From Marvania coccoides (taxonomy: Eukaryota > Chlorophyta > Trebouxiophyceae > Chlorellales > Chlorellaceae), in assembly GCA_963854735.1 (NCBI GenBank), contig OY978105.1:806001-870000 (forward strand): 64,000 bases of DNA. Reading direction: 5' to 3'. The notes beneath the pieces are model-generated. The model was not told the origin of the DNA. It saw only the letters and a list, made by a program, of their open reading frames with translations, and searched no databases. The position numbers and the translations under genes are program-made. Numbering within the stretch: position 1 is the first letter of the stretch; the number at the start of each line of letters is the position of its first letter. Shown one piece after another: positions 34,236 through 45,989 of this stretch.

Positions 34236-35350
34236 ATGAGCGCAGCCGCCTCCTTGCGGCGCCTCCAAAGCGGTTCCAGCGTCTGGCGAGCCCTTTTTTC
34301 CGCAGCCAGACCCAGCACCTTCAGCTGCTCACCAGACGCCCGCCCCTCTTCCGGTCTCTACTCCACCACCTCTACCCCCGCTGACAGTTCTGCAGACCCC
34401 ATTCGGGCAGCCTTTAGTTACTGTGTCCAGCTAGTTCGAGACAACGATTATTCAAACTACCTTTGGTGCATCCAGCTACCCAAAGTAAGCAATTTTTACA
34501 CTCTCATATGATTTCCATACCATTTTCCCTTCTTCTCCTCCAAATTCCTGCAAAAACCATGTTGTGTTGTTTCCTCCAGGAACTGCGGCCGGCAATCATC
34601 GCGCTGCGGGCGTTCAACACCGAGCTGGCGCTCATCGAGGGCCACGCCAAGTCGGAGATGCTCGTGTTGATGCGTTGTCAATGGTGGAGAGACGCCTTGA
34701 ATAACACTTACAAAGGGACCCCGCCGGAACAGCCTGCGATGCGGGCGCTGGCAGAGGTGCTGCGACAAGGCACGCCGTTGACGCGGTACCGCATGCAGCG
34801 CATTTTGTCGGCTCGAGAGGAAGATTGGACGCGAGAAGGGCCCCCGCCGACGCTGGATGCCCTCAAGGCGATAATAGAAGGCACAGACTCACAGCTGCTG
34901 TACCTGCAGCTGGAGGCGGCGGGGATGGGGAACAGCGCAGCTGCGGAGCGCGCTGCGACGCACGTGGGGCAAGCCAGCGGGCTGGCAGCGCTGCTGCGGC
35001 ATCCCAACGCACTGCTGAAACGAATGCCAGCTGACGTGGCAGAAGGCACCGGATTCAACGCCGACAGGTTGAACCAGGGGGAAGGCGCCCCCCCCGAGCT
35101 GAGGGAGGCGGCGAAAGTGATTGCAAAGGAAGCAAATGAGCATCTGGCAGCAGCAAGAGCGGAAGCAGCGGAGGTGCCGGCAGCGGCCGCGCCGCTGCTG
35201 CTGTCCACGGTGGCGGCGGAGCTGTATTTGCGCGCGCTGGAGAAGGCCAACTACGACGTGTTTGACTCGGATTTGACGCAGAGCGGCGGGTACACGCCGC
35301 TGCGGTACAATTTGGCGCTAAAGTGGAAGCTTCTGCGCGGCGCGTACTGA
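34236..35350 (+). CDS. NDUFAF6-like squalene/phytoene-synthase-fold protein, mitochondrial complex I assembly factor
   Basis: Two exons (34236-34484, 34580-35350) encode 339 residues. The N-terminus is Ser/Arg-rich without acids, a typical mitochondrial presequence. After it, SYCVQLVRDNDYSNYLWCIQLPKELRPAIIALRAFNTELA and LMRCQWWRDALNNTYKG follow the NDUFAF6 pattern: short of the DxxxD Mg2+ motifs used by true phytoene synthases, with RxxWWRD in place. Human NDUFAF6 is needed for ND1 biogenesis in complex I. At the end, GYTPLRYNLALKWKLLRGAY matches the family C-terminus. An isoprenoid-synthase activity is unlikely because the paired Asp-rich motifs are not seen. Confidence 0.87.
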
Positions 35351-35613
35351 ATGAAAATTAATGGAAATTATAATTTCTTATAATTTTTTCTCTATTTTTT
35401 TCATCTTGCTGTATTGTTTCCTTTTTCAATTTGATGCAAAGATCATCAGGGAAACTCGTATTTCTGTATTTTGCCAACCTCTTATCAACATACTGAAGCC
35501 GTCGTTATCGGCCAACACCATAACTGTTGGCATACAAGAGCTGCAGGTATACTTTTGATATTCAATGCAAGCCTTTTAATTTACACTTATACAAATATTG
35601 TAAATTTACAAGA
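35351..35613. other. Spacer before the Lys-rich unknown gene; may hide a first exon
   Basis: The end of this stretch has a possible exon ending CTGCAG|GTATAC (35547) that could be spliced to an acceptor at about 35650. No upstream ATG in the right frame was found, so it is not called. Confidence 0.3.
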
Positions 35614-36668
35614 ATGCTATTACACTCCCCCCTCCCAACCCAATGCTTGCAGAATGGACAGGCAAAAACTTCAAAGCGGCCCTTAGATATAAAAGACGGT
35701 GACGAAGATAAAAAAAAGCAGCGCGCTGGGCCTTCAGAAAAAGGGAAAGGCGCTGCAGCTGCAGCTACATCTCAGCCGGGCGCGCAGCATTCCTCCGGGG
35801 GACAGTCCACCGCTGGGGCTCCTACAGGGCCGACTCCTTCTAAAGGCTCCCAGCCCACCGCTTCTAAAAATCCGCTCCCCAGCGGGCAGCAGACGCCCGT
35901 GCCTGCTAAAGTGCCTGCCAAGAAGCGGAGCGGTCAGGCGGCGCCCATTGGAGAGAGGGGAGTCAGCGCTGAAGTTACGTCGAGTACTGGAAATGGTGTC
36001 CGTCTCTTGAGTAAGTTAACTGCGAAATGTTCCTCGTTTTTAAATAAACTGAGATTTTTATAGTACCGCCATAACGAAATCGTCCCTCCCTGTGTATTTT
36101 GCAGCTGGGACAAATGAAACGTTTTTCGCTGAACTGGGGCTGACCAAGGAGGACTCTGAGAACAAACCAATAAAACTCCACTATACTGAAGGTGTCCAAG
36201 GGGCTCAGGAGAAGGAGGTGATGGCTGAGCTGCACCGTGGAACGTGGAAAGAAAGCAGACGGAAATCTGCGCAATGTAAGTCCCCCTCTCGTGTATATAC
36301 GCACATTTCATTAAATTGCTAAATTTTTTTATACAATTCAATATTTAATATAATGTCATTTTTTTTTATTGTATTTGCAGTACTGAAATTTGCCGTGGGG
36401 CCCCGGTGGCAAAACCGTCTTTGGGCTGTTAAACAACGCAAAAGTGAAGCTGCGCGTCATGCCTTCTGAAAGCGGCACACTTGCGGCTCGTCTGACGGTA
36501 CTCGAGAAGGGCGTTCCACAAAGCGTTGAGAAAAGGCAGCTGGAAAACCCCGAAACCGAGGGTGGGGGAAGCCAGAAACCCCAGCTGCTGCTCCAACCCA
36601 CCCTGGTGGCCCGCCCTCCGCTGAAGAACTGCCAATGCCTTTCTCTTTTGCGGGTTAAATTTCAATGA
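35614..36668 (+). pseudogene. Unknown Lys/Ser/Pro-rich protein; last exon frameshifted
   Basis: I do not recognise it. Exon 1 (from ATG 35614, start uncertain, to 36010) encodes a disordered basic Ser/Pro/Gly/Ala-rich region with KRPLDIKDGDEDKKKQR, which resembles a bipartite nuclear signal. Exon 2 (36105-36274) encodes a folded-looking part (TFFAELGLTKED...IKLHYTEG...HRGTWKESRRKSAQ). Exon 3 starts at 36381. In the spliced frame it reads LLKFAVGPRWQ and stops at 36469. In the next frame it reads GPGGKTVFGLLNNAKVKLRV and stays open to 36668. Removing one base from the G4C4 run at 36397-36404 would link the two frames. This is either a sequencing error or a true disabling insertion, so I list it as a possible pseudogene. 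WKESxxKSAQLLKF with KVKLRVMPSES loosely recalls a PH-like (RanBP1-type) fold; this is weak. Confidence 0.5.
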
Positions 36669-36999
36669 GCAGCCACTGCAGCACGAAAAAAACGGGCTGT
36701 TGACATTTGATATGCCACGGCAAAATACAGCTGAACTGAAGAACTGTTTATTTTAATCAAATTACTAACTAAATAATAATGCTGATCATTGTCAACTGAT
36801 TAAAAAAATAAAAGCAAAATGCAGTTTTAGTGACCACAGCCACTGTTTTTTTACTAAGAAGATAAACATTCAACACATGAGGCCATCAAATAACCCCTCC
36901 CAGCTACCGAAATAATTAATCCGCTGCTACTCTATCCTTCTCAACAATACGCGGATTCCTCCCCTCACAAAATTCCACTTTTTTTGAATTATCAAATTT
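36669..36999. other. Convergent spacer (unknown gene / ABC1 kinase)
   Basis: AT-rich 3' UTR sequence. No gene seen. Confidence 0.4.
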
Positions 37000-39798
37000 T
37001 CACGCAGGGAACTTGCCCTTTCCTTTGATCCCCTCCTCAAACTTATCCAGCCGCTTCACCCGCCGCATGCCCAGCAGCACCGCCACCGCAAACCCGCCCG
37101 CAATCGTCATCACCGCCCCTCCAGCGCCACTCTTTCCATTCAACGCCAGCTCAACGCCCACGTTCAACAGTCCCATGCTGGCTATGGCATTCACGGTGGT
37201 GGTTTGCAGCACGCCTGCGCGCCGCGCCGCGCGCTCGCCCTCCAGCACTCGAACCCGCAGCTTCAAGTCTCCCGCTTCCAGCTGCGTCACCACACTCTCG
37301 ATGCGGCGCACGCGCTGCGGCATGGCGGCGGCCGCCTGGCCCATCTCGGTGGCCTGCGCCTGCAGCTGCTCCAGCAGGAAGGTCTGCTGGCTGCGGGCGT
37401 CCTGCAGGTCGAGGAGCTCTTGGGCGTAGGGTCCAGCGGTGGCGGCAAAGGAAAATTCGGGGTCCAGGCACTTGCCAATGCCTATTACAGCAAAAACGAA
37501 AGAAAGAAATGTGATAGTGAGTACGAGCGAGAACATTAATCTAATAGTAGTACAGTATTTTACTTGTTTGGTGCTTTTCGCAATAAAAAAATTAAGCCAA
37601 CGCAAAAAAAAAAAAAAAAAAAAACACGCAAATTTGGGACAAAAAATAAGTTTGCGACCATTAAAACAGGGGGGAAAAACGCACCTTCCAGGGTGGCAAA
37701 GGCGCGCAGCACAAAGGTGAAGGCGGCGGGGAAGCGGAAGGGCGAGTCCACGGCGATGGCAAACAGGTCTTCTCCGATGGCCGACACCGTCTCCTGCTGC
37801 TCCGCCTGGCGGTTGATGTTGTCCAGGAAGAAAGAAAGCGCGCGGCGGATGGACAGGGTGTCCCCCGAGGTGGGCGCCACGATGCCCAGCGCCACCAGCG
37901 AGCTCAAAACCTTGTCAACGTCCTTGCGGGCGATGGAGTAGAAAAGCTCCAGCAGGACCTCGCGCGTGGCGGTGACGATCTCGCTCATCATGCCAAAGTC
38001 GTACACGATGAGGGCGCCGGTGGGGTCTGGGGTGGGAAAGAAGCAAACATTAGTTAATATATTATTATTATCGGAAAAGACTTGAATGAACCAAGAACAA
38101 AAGGGGTCAGCGTCCCTTATTAATCCACGAAATCAGTAACCGTTATCGCAGTTTTCAAACCAAAAAAAAAGAACAAAAACGCTACCAGCTTTTTTCCTTT
38201 TCCCCCCTCCGCACTCACCGACAGCGATGTTTCCTGGGTGGGGATCAGCGTGGAAAAAGCCGTGCCTGAGGATCTGAATGAGGTACGACTCGGTGGCGCG
38301 CCTGGCCACCATCTTGGGGTCGATGCCGGCGGCGTTGAGCGCCGCCAGGTCGGTGATTTTGGGTCCTGGCAGGTACTCCATGCACAGCACGGAGGTTGAG
38401 GAGCGGTTCCAGTGCACGCGCGGCACGCGCACCCACGCCTCGGTTCGGAAGTTGCGGCGGAAGCGGTCGGCGTTGCGGCCCTCGTTGATGTAATCGATTT
38501 CCTGGAGAAAAAAAAAAAGAGGGAAACACGTGAGAAGAGCTAGAAATCCCCTCCCCAAAATACGTCATTACGTCATAGAAAATTAATACACAAAACACAG
38601 CAATTCGATGCAGTACCTGATACAAAATCGTGGCGCACTCCTGGTAGATTCCAGTGAAGTCCCGCATGCCCGAGCCGTCGTCACCCTTGTCCAGCTGCTC
38701 CGCCACCAGCCGGAGGTTCTCCAGATCGATGTCGAACAGCCGCCGCAGCCCCGGGCGCTGCACTTTCACGACAACTTTTTCGCCAGAATTCAACCGCGCG
38801 ACGTGGACTTGACCCAGGGAGGCCGCTGCGATGGGCACGGGGTCAAACTCGGCAAACAGCTGCGAAACGGGGGCCCCCAGCTCCCGCTCTACGATAGCAA
38901 TCGCTTGGTCAGAGGAAAAAGCGGGGACGCGGTCCTGCAGTTTGGAGAGCTCCTCCACGAACTCGGCGGGGAACAGATCGCTGCGGGTGCTGAAGAGTTG
39001 CTGTACACAGCCATGGGAGAGAGAAAAACGATGGAATTCAGGCTTCAATTGAGCTAAAAACGGAATTTTTGGTGCGCTCAAAATATTGCGGTACAAATTC
39101 ACCAATAACTTGGTACTTACCCCCAGCTTGATGAATGTGGGCCCCAGCTGCAGAATGCGCTCGCGAATCCAGATCGCCAGCGTCCTGGCGCGCTCCCCCC
39201 GCCGCTCCGGTGTCTGCCCTCCAGGGTAGCTCCACTTTTGATCCAACAGCCACAGCCGCGCCCGCAGCGTGAGCACAAATGACCAGGTGTCGATGGTGCG
39301 TTGCGCGGTGCTGTAGTTGTCGTTCGCCCAGGTGTAGTTGTAGTCGGTGGGAAGTGGATTGCCGGTGGAGGAAGACGGGGAGAGAGCATCGTCATCAAAA
39401 CCCGCTACCATCATTGAACGGCTGAAAGAGGGCGCGGACTGGCCGGCCATGCTCATGCCGGCGAAGGGGGAGGCAGCGGCAGCGGCAGAGGGGCCCGGGG
39501 GCGCCTTTTTTGTGGGGCGAGAGGATGCCGGGACTACCACTTCTGTTGGAGCGACAGTTGGAGTGTGTTTCGGAGGGGTTTGCGCGGCGGTGGGGGTGGG
39601 GGAAGAAGTGGAAGGGCCGCGGTACACCATGGGGACCGCGGTGGGGTCTGCCGTGGTTGTTTTTCTGTGCTCAAGGGCTGCTGCGGCACCGTCAGAGGGC
39701 CCCAGCGGCCGCATGCCTGGCTGTTGGCGGGAGGACGGCGCGATGGCCTTGGTGGCCACCTGGCCGCGCTGCGTGAGCTGCGTTGGGCGAAGTTGCAT
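37000..39798 (-). CDS. Plastid ABC1/UbiB-family atypical kinase (ABC1K)
   Basis: Atypical protein-kinase-like ATPase; plastid ABC1Ks sit in plastoglobules or thylakoids and tune prenylquinone and carotenoid metabolism. About six exons. Seen: a long low-complexity Ser/Thr/Pro/Ala N-terminus (transit peptide plus linker), then LGPTFIKLG at an exon end (the KxGQ-type motif is continued in the next exon by QLFSTRSDLFP). After that come the Ala-rich nucleotide loop PIAAASLGQVHVARL, KVVVKVQRPG with the ATP-site Lys, YINEGRNADRFRRNF, GFFHADPHPGN (catalytic Asp/Asn), YDFGMM in place of DFG, and a C-terminal coiled-coil region ending in a Gly/Ala/Val-rich membrane segment (MTIAGGFAVAVLLG). All UbiB motifs are intact. 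Subfamily not assigned. Confidence 0.9.
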
Positions 39799-41148
39799 AA
39801 TTAGTGGTTGAAATGTGAATAAATTTCTGTCCAAGATTACTAAATTTTTGTTTTATTTGCGTGTTCGTTCGCGCCAAGAGAGGGAAGCAGTCAAGATTGC
39901 ATTTGACTTGGATGAAAATCGATTTTAATGGGCATTGCAGCGTCATGGGCGATGCAGCTTTTGTGTGGTCGACTGATTCGAGCGCTTGCGCTCCCCCTAT
40001 GCGACAGCATGAATGAATTGAGAGGGCGGAGTGAGCGTGCCGAGAGGCTTAGAGACATGCCAAAGAACCCCCAGGCAGCCCATCTTTCCATGCACAGCAA
40101 CAGGCAGCATCAATGCTGGGCGTGCCCGCCGCTGCTCTTTCAGTGGCTGCTCCCACGCTCTTACGTCCAGATGTTGCTCGCCTCGTGGCAAAATTTGTAT
40201 TGAAATGAAGAGCGCAAGGCCCCCAATCGAGCCTGTTGCTCAGAAACAAAAACTCAGATGCTCGTAGTACAGAAGGACGGCGACTCGCCTTCGCAAACAA
40301 ATATTATATTAATTGGTAGAAAACAATGCTACTCTTATATTATACGGACCCCAATTCAGCGTTCTTGGGATGCAAATTGGGACGCAGAGCCTCAATATTT
40401 TTTTTGTGCGGAGCTCTGCCCAAAATTCGAGGGGAAAAATAAATAAATAAAAAATCCCTTGTGTTTGTTTTCATATTATCTAAACATTGACTGTTCCATG
40501 CATACTAACATGCTGCTTAGACAATTAGAGGCTAAAAATTGGGTAATTCGGTGAATATTGTGCCGGTCGGCACCAATTAAGGGTTGAAGTGTGTAAATTG
40601 GAAAGGCCACAATTAAAAAAACCTGAGGCTGGGGGTGTTTACACGCTGGTAGCGGTTAAGGCGTGGAGCTCTTTTTGTTTTCGGACTCCATCTGGTGTTG
40701 TCGCTGCTGCGCTGCGCTGTCTCAGCAGGCTCCGCGCTGCATGAGACCGGCATATTGCCTGCCACGGAGCCTCGTCAAACAAGCTGGCCGCTATTGCGCT
40801 ATTGAGAATGAAACTAGCACGATTTCGAGCGGAGAATCTCCGTAACAAATGTCCCGTTGTCCAGTGAGTCACTCGGAGTGTGTCGGGCTACGAAAAAGAA
40901 AATTAAATCACAGCTGCTGAAGGAAGTCGACACAAAACATAACTAAATTTTGAGTATATTGCTTCGCAACACCAGCATCAGTGTACTCACCTATTTCCAG
41001 GCGGCATATGCTTCGTTGGCGCAGTTTTTGACAATATGATTTTCCATTTTTGAATCAGCTAGACGTTGGTGTTGACGGTTGGCCTTCCTCTTGTTGCCAG
41101 CAGCTTCTCGCTGCTTTTCCTTTGAATTGAGCTGCGGGCAGTTGCATC
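39799..41148. other. Longest clean spacer (ABC1K / FkbM methyltransferase)
   Basis: 1.35 kb between divergent genes. Several short open frames overlap on both strands without codon bias or motifs. I saw no tRNA, repeat or retroelement signature. Both promoters lie here. Confidence 0.4.
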
Positions 41149-42216
41149 ATGGGCCGAATAGTGCGATCACAACCAAAGCGTCGGCGAAAATATTTTCTAG
41201 TCGGCTTGGCCGCGATCGTGCTCATGGGTTTTGGACTTCATACGTTGGTGCAGCTGAGCAACGACAAATGGCACATCTTGAATTATGCTCCCGGCTCGTA
41301 CGCCTCTGCCCCAAATTTTCGCAATCCCAAAGAGTGTTATGCCAGCATGTGGGTCTATTTCAAGCGCCACCGCTCCGATTTCCACGGAGAGGCGGGCAGC
41401 GACGCGCTCAGGGACCGCCTGCTGGCCCTAAGCTCCAAATTTGCCGCAACTAATAAGAAGCCCGATGGGCGGTGGCTGATGATTGACGTGGGGGCCAACA
41501 TTGGCCAAATCATCCCTTTTTTCCGATCGTTTATCAACCACCAGCCCTCGGAGGTGCACCTGTTTGAGCCCAACCCCCTGAACTTTGGCCGTTTGGAAAA
41601 AGATCTTGGCAGCGTTCCCGACGTCGTTTTGCACCACGCCGGCGTCTCCGTTGAGCCGGGTCAAGCCACATTTCAGCTGAGTTGGAAGAACAAAGAGGGC
41701 GACCAGTTCGGGCGGCTGGGGGGCGCGGAGGGCAAATTGGCCGATGGAGCCAAAGAGTACAACGTGTCTATCAACACCCTTGATGAGGTTTTTGCGGAGG
41801 ATATGAAGCGAAAGGACACCGAGTTTGTGTTTTTGAAGTCCGACACCGAAGGGTTTGACTACATGGTGATGGCAGGCGGGCCGAAGCTGCTGACCCACGT
41901 TCGGATGTACTTGTTCGAGTGCCACGCGCTCATGCAAGCGTCGCAGGGCGGCCCGGGCAGCAACCACTCCCAGATCGCAAAGTACCTGTCGCAGTTTGGT
42001 TTCGACGTGTTCAAAATTGCCGCCAAGCAGTTTATTTTGTTCAGCGGCGATTTCTACTACCCACTCATTGACGAGCCGCGCTTTATGCACTGGCACAACT
42101 GCTTCGCCATTCGAAGAACGGACCCGCTGTACAACGACATCTACGTCAACACCCTCCCCGCGTGCATGGTCATGAAAGAGCCGCAGAAGAGGGCTGGAAA
42201 GTGGTTTTATTCATAG
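41149..42216 (+). CDS. FkbM-family SAM-dependent methyltransferase, type II membrane protein
   Basis: Single exon, 355 residues; one of the few intronless genes in the window. Seen: a basic N-terminus (RSQPKRRRKYF) and one hydrophobic anchor (LVGLAAIVLMGFGL), as in Golgi type II enzymes. Then come the SAM-binding motif LMIDVGANIGQIIPFF, VHLFEPNPLNFGRLEKDL, VSINTLDEVF, and FLKSDTEGFDYMVMAG, the DxEG motif of FkbM enzymes. Family knowledge: FkbM domains O-methylate sugars or polyketides. A Golgi glycan O-methyltransferase would fit the anchor, but the substrate is not shown. Lack of introns could reflect retroposition or transfer; base composition matches its neighbours. Confidence 0.87.
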   Translation: MGRIVRSQPKRRRKYFLVGLAAIVLMGFGLHTLVQLSNDKWHILNYAPGSYASAPNFRNPKECYASMWVYFKRHRSDFHGEAGSDALRDRLLALSSKFAATNKKPDGRWLMIDVGANIGQIIPFFRSFINHQPSEVHLFEPNPLNFGRLEKDLGSVPDVVLHHAGVSVEPGQATFQLSWKNKEGDQFGRLGGAEGKLADGAKEYNVSINTLDEVFAEDMKRKDTEFVFLKSDTEGFDYMVMAGGPKLLTHVRMYLFECHALMQASQGGPGSNHSQIAKYLSQFGFDVFKIAAKQFILFSGDFYYPLIDEPRFMHWHNCFAIRRTDPLYNDIYVNTLPACMVMKEPQKRAGKWFYS

Positions 42217-43097
42217 TAGCCAGCGAATTCACGTTTTTCTCTTCTTCTTCAATTGTGCTTCTTCTCCACATACGTTTCCTGCTATTTTGTATTTGGTAAA
42301 GATGTGAGCACGCCATAGCGCGTGCGCATTGCAATGCATTCCTTAGCATTCATGAGAGTATCGAAATCTCTGAGTGCCCCACGTCAACGTTCCCGTTCTT
42401 TCTTTCTTTTCCCGGTACTCACATAATTTCCTCTCCTTTCCAAGCCTTTTACACCGTCTTTTGGTGCTCGATACCAAGCATTGACGTAACCCATGACATG
42501 ATAGATACCAACATAATGTATAGCTGTTTCAGCCCCAATCACGCAGGGTAGTCTGCTCTTTGCTCTCGCGCTATTTTTTTCTTTTCGCCTCGGGTATTTC
42601 TTCTTCTCCTTCCGTTTACCCTTTTTTGCTACAAGTTCTTGCTTTTAGCTACTTTTTTAAAGCCTTTTATTACACAGCTACCGTTTGTTGTTTTCCAGCG
42701 GACGGGTGAAATTCTCCTCCACGTCACATGACAGCTGCTATTTTCAAAAGGATGCGGAAGCGCTGATGAGTATGGACCGTTTCACCCCACCGTCCTCATC
42801 TTTTTGTCCAAGACCAGACCGCCTTACAACAGAGGGCTACCAAGAATTAATTCATTCTTTTCTTTCTCTTTTTTTAAACTGAATACTGTGTAAAGCTCTA
42901 CCGTCGAGAGAAAACTAAATCCGATGAGGGCATCTTAGGCACTGCTGCCACGCTCTGACGAAAGAGAAAAGTAAACCATAAAGAGAACAAAGTATGCGAC
43001 CATCAATTTTATTTTCAAACCTAACAAACAATCAGATGGGGACCCCCCAAGGGCCCCCCCCCCACCGCCAATCGCGAGAAAATCAATCGCGGCGGTG
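42217..43097. other. Convergent spacer (FkbM / proton-pump-interactor homologue)
   Basis: 880 bp, pyrimidine-rich, non-coding; both 3' UTRs. A C-rich run (gggccccccccccaccgcc, about 43050) is near the right end. Confidence 0.4.
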
Positions 43098-45600
43098 TTA
43101 GGGGGCCACAATCTTGGACACGCGAAGGGCAAAGTAAGCCAAGACTGCTGTCACAAAGGCAATCAAAAAGATGCGGTACCTCTCGCCAAACAACTGCAGC
43201 TTGCGCATCGGGGAGGCGCCCTTCTTGACAGGCGGGCGCTTCAGCTTCAAAGCCTTCTTGGAGCCCGCTGCTGGCGCCTTGGCCGCTTTTGCTGCCAGCG
43301 CCGGCGCCTCCGCAGCCGCAGCAGCGCCCTGGTCGTTCACTCCGCCCTCCTGCGCCGCCTCAGCGGACGCGTCTTCGTCTCCAGAACCAGCCATGGCAGC
43401 GACTGCGGCGGCGGCCGCCGCCACAGACTTTGCGGCCTCCTCTTTCTCGCGCTCCGCCGCCTGCCTGGCGGCTTTTTCGCGGCGGGCGGCCTTCTCCCGC
43501 TCCCGTCGCAGCTTCCGCTCCTCCGCCTCAGCCTGCAGCTGCCTGTTGCGCTCTCGCTCTGCCGCTTTCTCGGTGGCAGAAGACTGAGTGCTGCTGCCAG
43601 TGGGCTGCTTGGCCACCAACTCCGGCAGCTCAAAGTTGTCTTCAGGCTCCACCACAGGCTCCACCACGTAGGCCGGCGCGCGGGACTGCTTCTTAGGCTT
43701 CGGCAGCGGCGGTGTGGTAATGGAGACTGCCGCAGGCGCGGCAGCGGCGCCTGCAGATGCAGCCGGCGGGGCAGCTGCGGCTTCCGCCACGGCCGCGGCC
43801 TCCGCCGCCTCCAGCGCCGCCGCAATCACCGCCTGCGCCTTCTCGGCCGGCTGCACCTTCGGCGGCGCCGCCGCCACCGCCTTTGCGCCGCCGCTCTTGC
43901 CGCCGCCGCGCTGCCGGTCAGACTCGGCGTCCTCCTCAGCCATCGCCGCAGCACGCGCCGCATGCTGAGCCTCCCACTGCTTCAGGTACTCCGCCCTGAA
44001 CTCCTCATCGTCGGCCAGTTTTTTCAGCATCTCCTCGGTCTGAGCCGCGCACATTGCGCGCGCCTCCTCCACCCGCCCGCCCGCGACCGCCTCACGCACC
44101 GCCCTGCTGAACCGCCTGTTCTCAAAGTGCACGTCGTTGCGGGCGCGCTGGGAGCGCCGCTGCTCGGCCATGCGGCCGTAGGATTCGTCTTGCAGCTCGC
44201 GCACCCTGCAGAGTAAGGGAATGCATACAAACGAGGAAGGTCAGTCGCAAAGAGATCGAGTGATGTGGATGAAAAACCGGGCCAAATATGTGGGCTTATA
44301 TGAATTGGCTAAAAATCAAGAGAAATTATTTCTATTTCAGGGCCCAGATAAGCTCACAAACTACGCATAAAGTACGTTAATTTATTTAGACGAGAAAAGA
44401 CATGAAAACCACAGCTGAGTAACGAGAATAAAGCTCACCTGCGCCGCTCCGTGAGAATGGCCTCCACTTCTGCGTCCAGCTCCGCTTCCTGCTCCTTTAG
44501 CTTGGTGACGATCTTGTGCTGCGTCTCCTTCTCGCTCCACAGCACGTTCAGCTCCGCCTCGTGGTCTTTCAGCTCGGCACGAAGGCGCTCTCCGTCGGCC
44601 CTTACCTCAGCAACCTCACCGGCGGACGCCTCCAGGGTGCGTACCTGCAGCGGGGGCACGAGTTGGTTGATTTGATGTGGCTGGTTGGAAAGAGGATGTC
44701 GAGAGGATTCAAGAGGGGGTAGCATAGCATAGCATAGTGTGGCTCCGGAGAAGGTAGTGAAGCCAGTATATAATTAATTTCTGGCGCGCTGCCGTTCTAT
44801 GGGTATCTAACGAATCTAGAGGTGAAATACATCCAAACACGCTTTGAAAGAGAGCCAATTGCTGTGTGAAACAACGAGGAGTAACGAAAACAATGCGATT
44901 TTCCTCACCTTGGGGCGCTGGGCTTCGAGCTTCTTGATGGCTGCGATGAGCTGCTTCTCTTCCGCCAGCTTGATGGACTCGTGCTCGATGCGATGGTTCA
45001 TTGCCGCCAGCTTGGCGTCCAGTTCCGCCTCCGACCGCACCTCCAGCTCCTCAAAATCGGCCTTACGCTTACGGGAGGCGTCCCCAGCGGACTGCAGGGC
45101 ATCGCGCAGGGGCTTCACCTCCGCCTGCTTGGCGTCAAACACCTCCCGGCAGGTCTTCATGGCCTCCCTGGCGGCGCGAGACCGCGCACGAGCAGTGTCC
45201 CTCTGCACTTTCTGCACATTGAGAGTCTCGGTGAGCAGGCGGACCTGGGTCTGGTAGGTCTCCACCTCCGCTTCTAGAGCCTTCACGGAGATGACCTCCT
45301 CAGGCTTGGGCATGCGCACAAACCACAGCCTGAAAGGGTTGGGAGGGGTGATCGTGATCAATTATTATTCTTTGAAAAGGGGGAGATGATCGCAGGTACG
45401 GCAACCAAAGGAAAGAATGGGGGATCGCACCTCTTGCGCCATGGCTCGACCGCTACGCGTTCGCTGCGTCCAGCGTCTTTGCTGGGACCTTGTTTGGCGG
45501 TGATCGCTGCTGCAACTTCGGCCGGAGGAGATGCGTCGGAGGCATGGGCCTCTTCAGACACATTCTCAACGGCGGTTTCCAACACGTCGGCTTCAGCCAT
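43098..45600 (-). CDS. Proton-pump-interactor (PPI1)-like coiled-coil membrane protein
   Basis: In plants PPI1 binds and stimulates the plasma-membrane H+-ATPase; here the same role is only inferred. Four exons joined by GT-AG introns. Seen: an acidic N-terminus; then LWFVRMPKPEE, the family signature (W-F-V-R-x-P-x-P-E); a long coiled coil with VKPLRDALQSAGDASR and HRIEHESIKLAEEKQLI, matching the PPI core; a second coiled coil; a large Ala/Pro/Glu/Lys-rich region with dense RE/K charges (LRREREKAARREKAARQ); and a C-terminal membrane anchor (YRIFLIAFVTAVLAYFALRV). The start is the ATG of MAEADVLETAVEN. An in-frame upstream ATG at 45762 would extend it by 54 residues, but that stretch holds a likely intron acceptor (TTTGTAG|CACG), so the true 5' end may be spliced. 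Confidence 0.85.
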
Positions 45601-45989
45601 TGCCTCCTCACCTGCCAACTGCTTGACAGGAGGAGCAAGAGACTTGGGAGAGTCGAATGGGCGCTTTTGAGACTTTTGAGACGTGCTACAAAATAACAAG
45701 GTTCTGCAATGAATTGTGTACAACCGATACTGGTCGACAAACGCTGGATTCCCCTTCAACACGCTTTTTCCCGTTCTTTTTTAGTTTGAGGGGTGCCCAA
45801 AAATGCCCCAAAGCTGTCTATAGCGACAAAAGATTAGTACTTTTAAATTATGGGTATCGGTTTTCGATCACCGGCACAGCAAACCCACTTTTGTTCAAGT
45901 TCAATCATTCAAAATTCATTATAGCCAAATTCTCAACCACAGCCCAAATTCTCTCCATAGAGACTCCAAAATTTAGCACAATTTTCAAG
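45601..45989. promoter_or_regulatory. Divergent intergenic region (PPI-like / GNAT)
   Basis: 389 bp between opposite start codons. Part of it may be 5' UTR or an extra 5' exon of the PPI-like gene. Confidence 0.35.

Noticed and set aside
37600..37624. Poly-A run in an ABC1K intron considered as a retroelement tail
   Set aside because: It sits just inside the intron near an acceptor tract on the minus strand (poly-T there), which is normal for this genome.
39928..40267. Overlapping short open frames in the ABC1K/FkbM spacer
   Set aside because: Frames on both strands overlap, with no motif or bias; consistent with chance.
40630..40720. Possible tRNA-like stretch
   Set aside because: No cloverleaf with a TψC arm could be formed; no GTTCGANNC box found there or elsewhere in the window.
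43095..44216. Long plus-strand Arg/Leu-rich open frame opposite the PPI-like gene
   Set aside because: GC-rich antisense shadow of the real minus-strand exon.
44721..44738. Short tagca repeat considered as a CRISPR or satellite
   Set aside because: Only three or four 5-bp units inside an intron of the PPI-like gene; a minor microsatellite.
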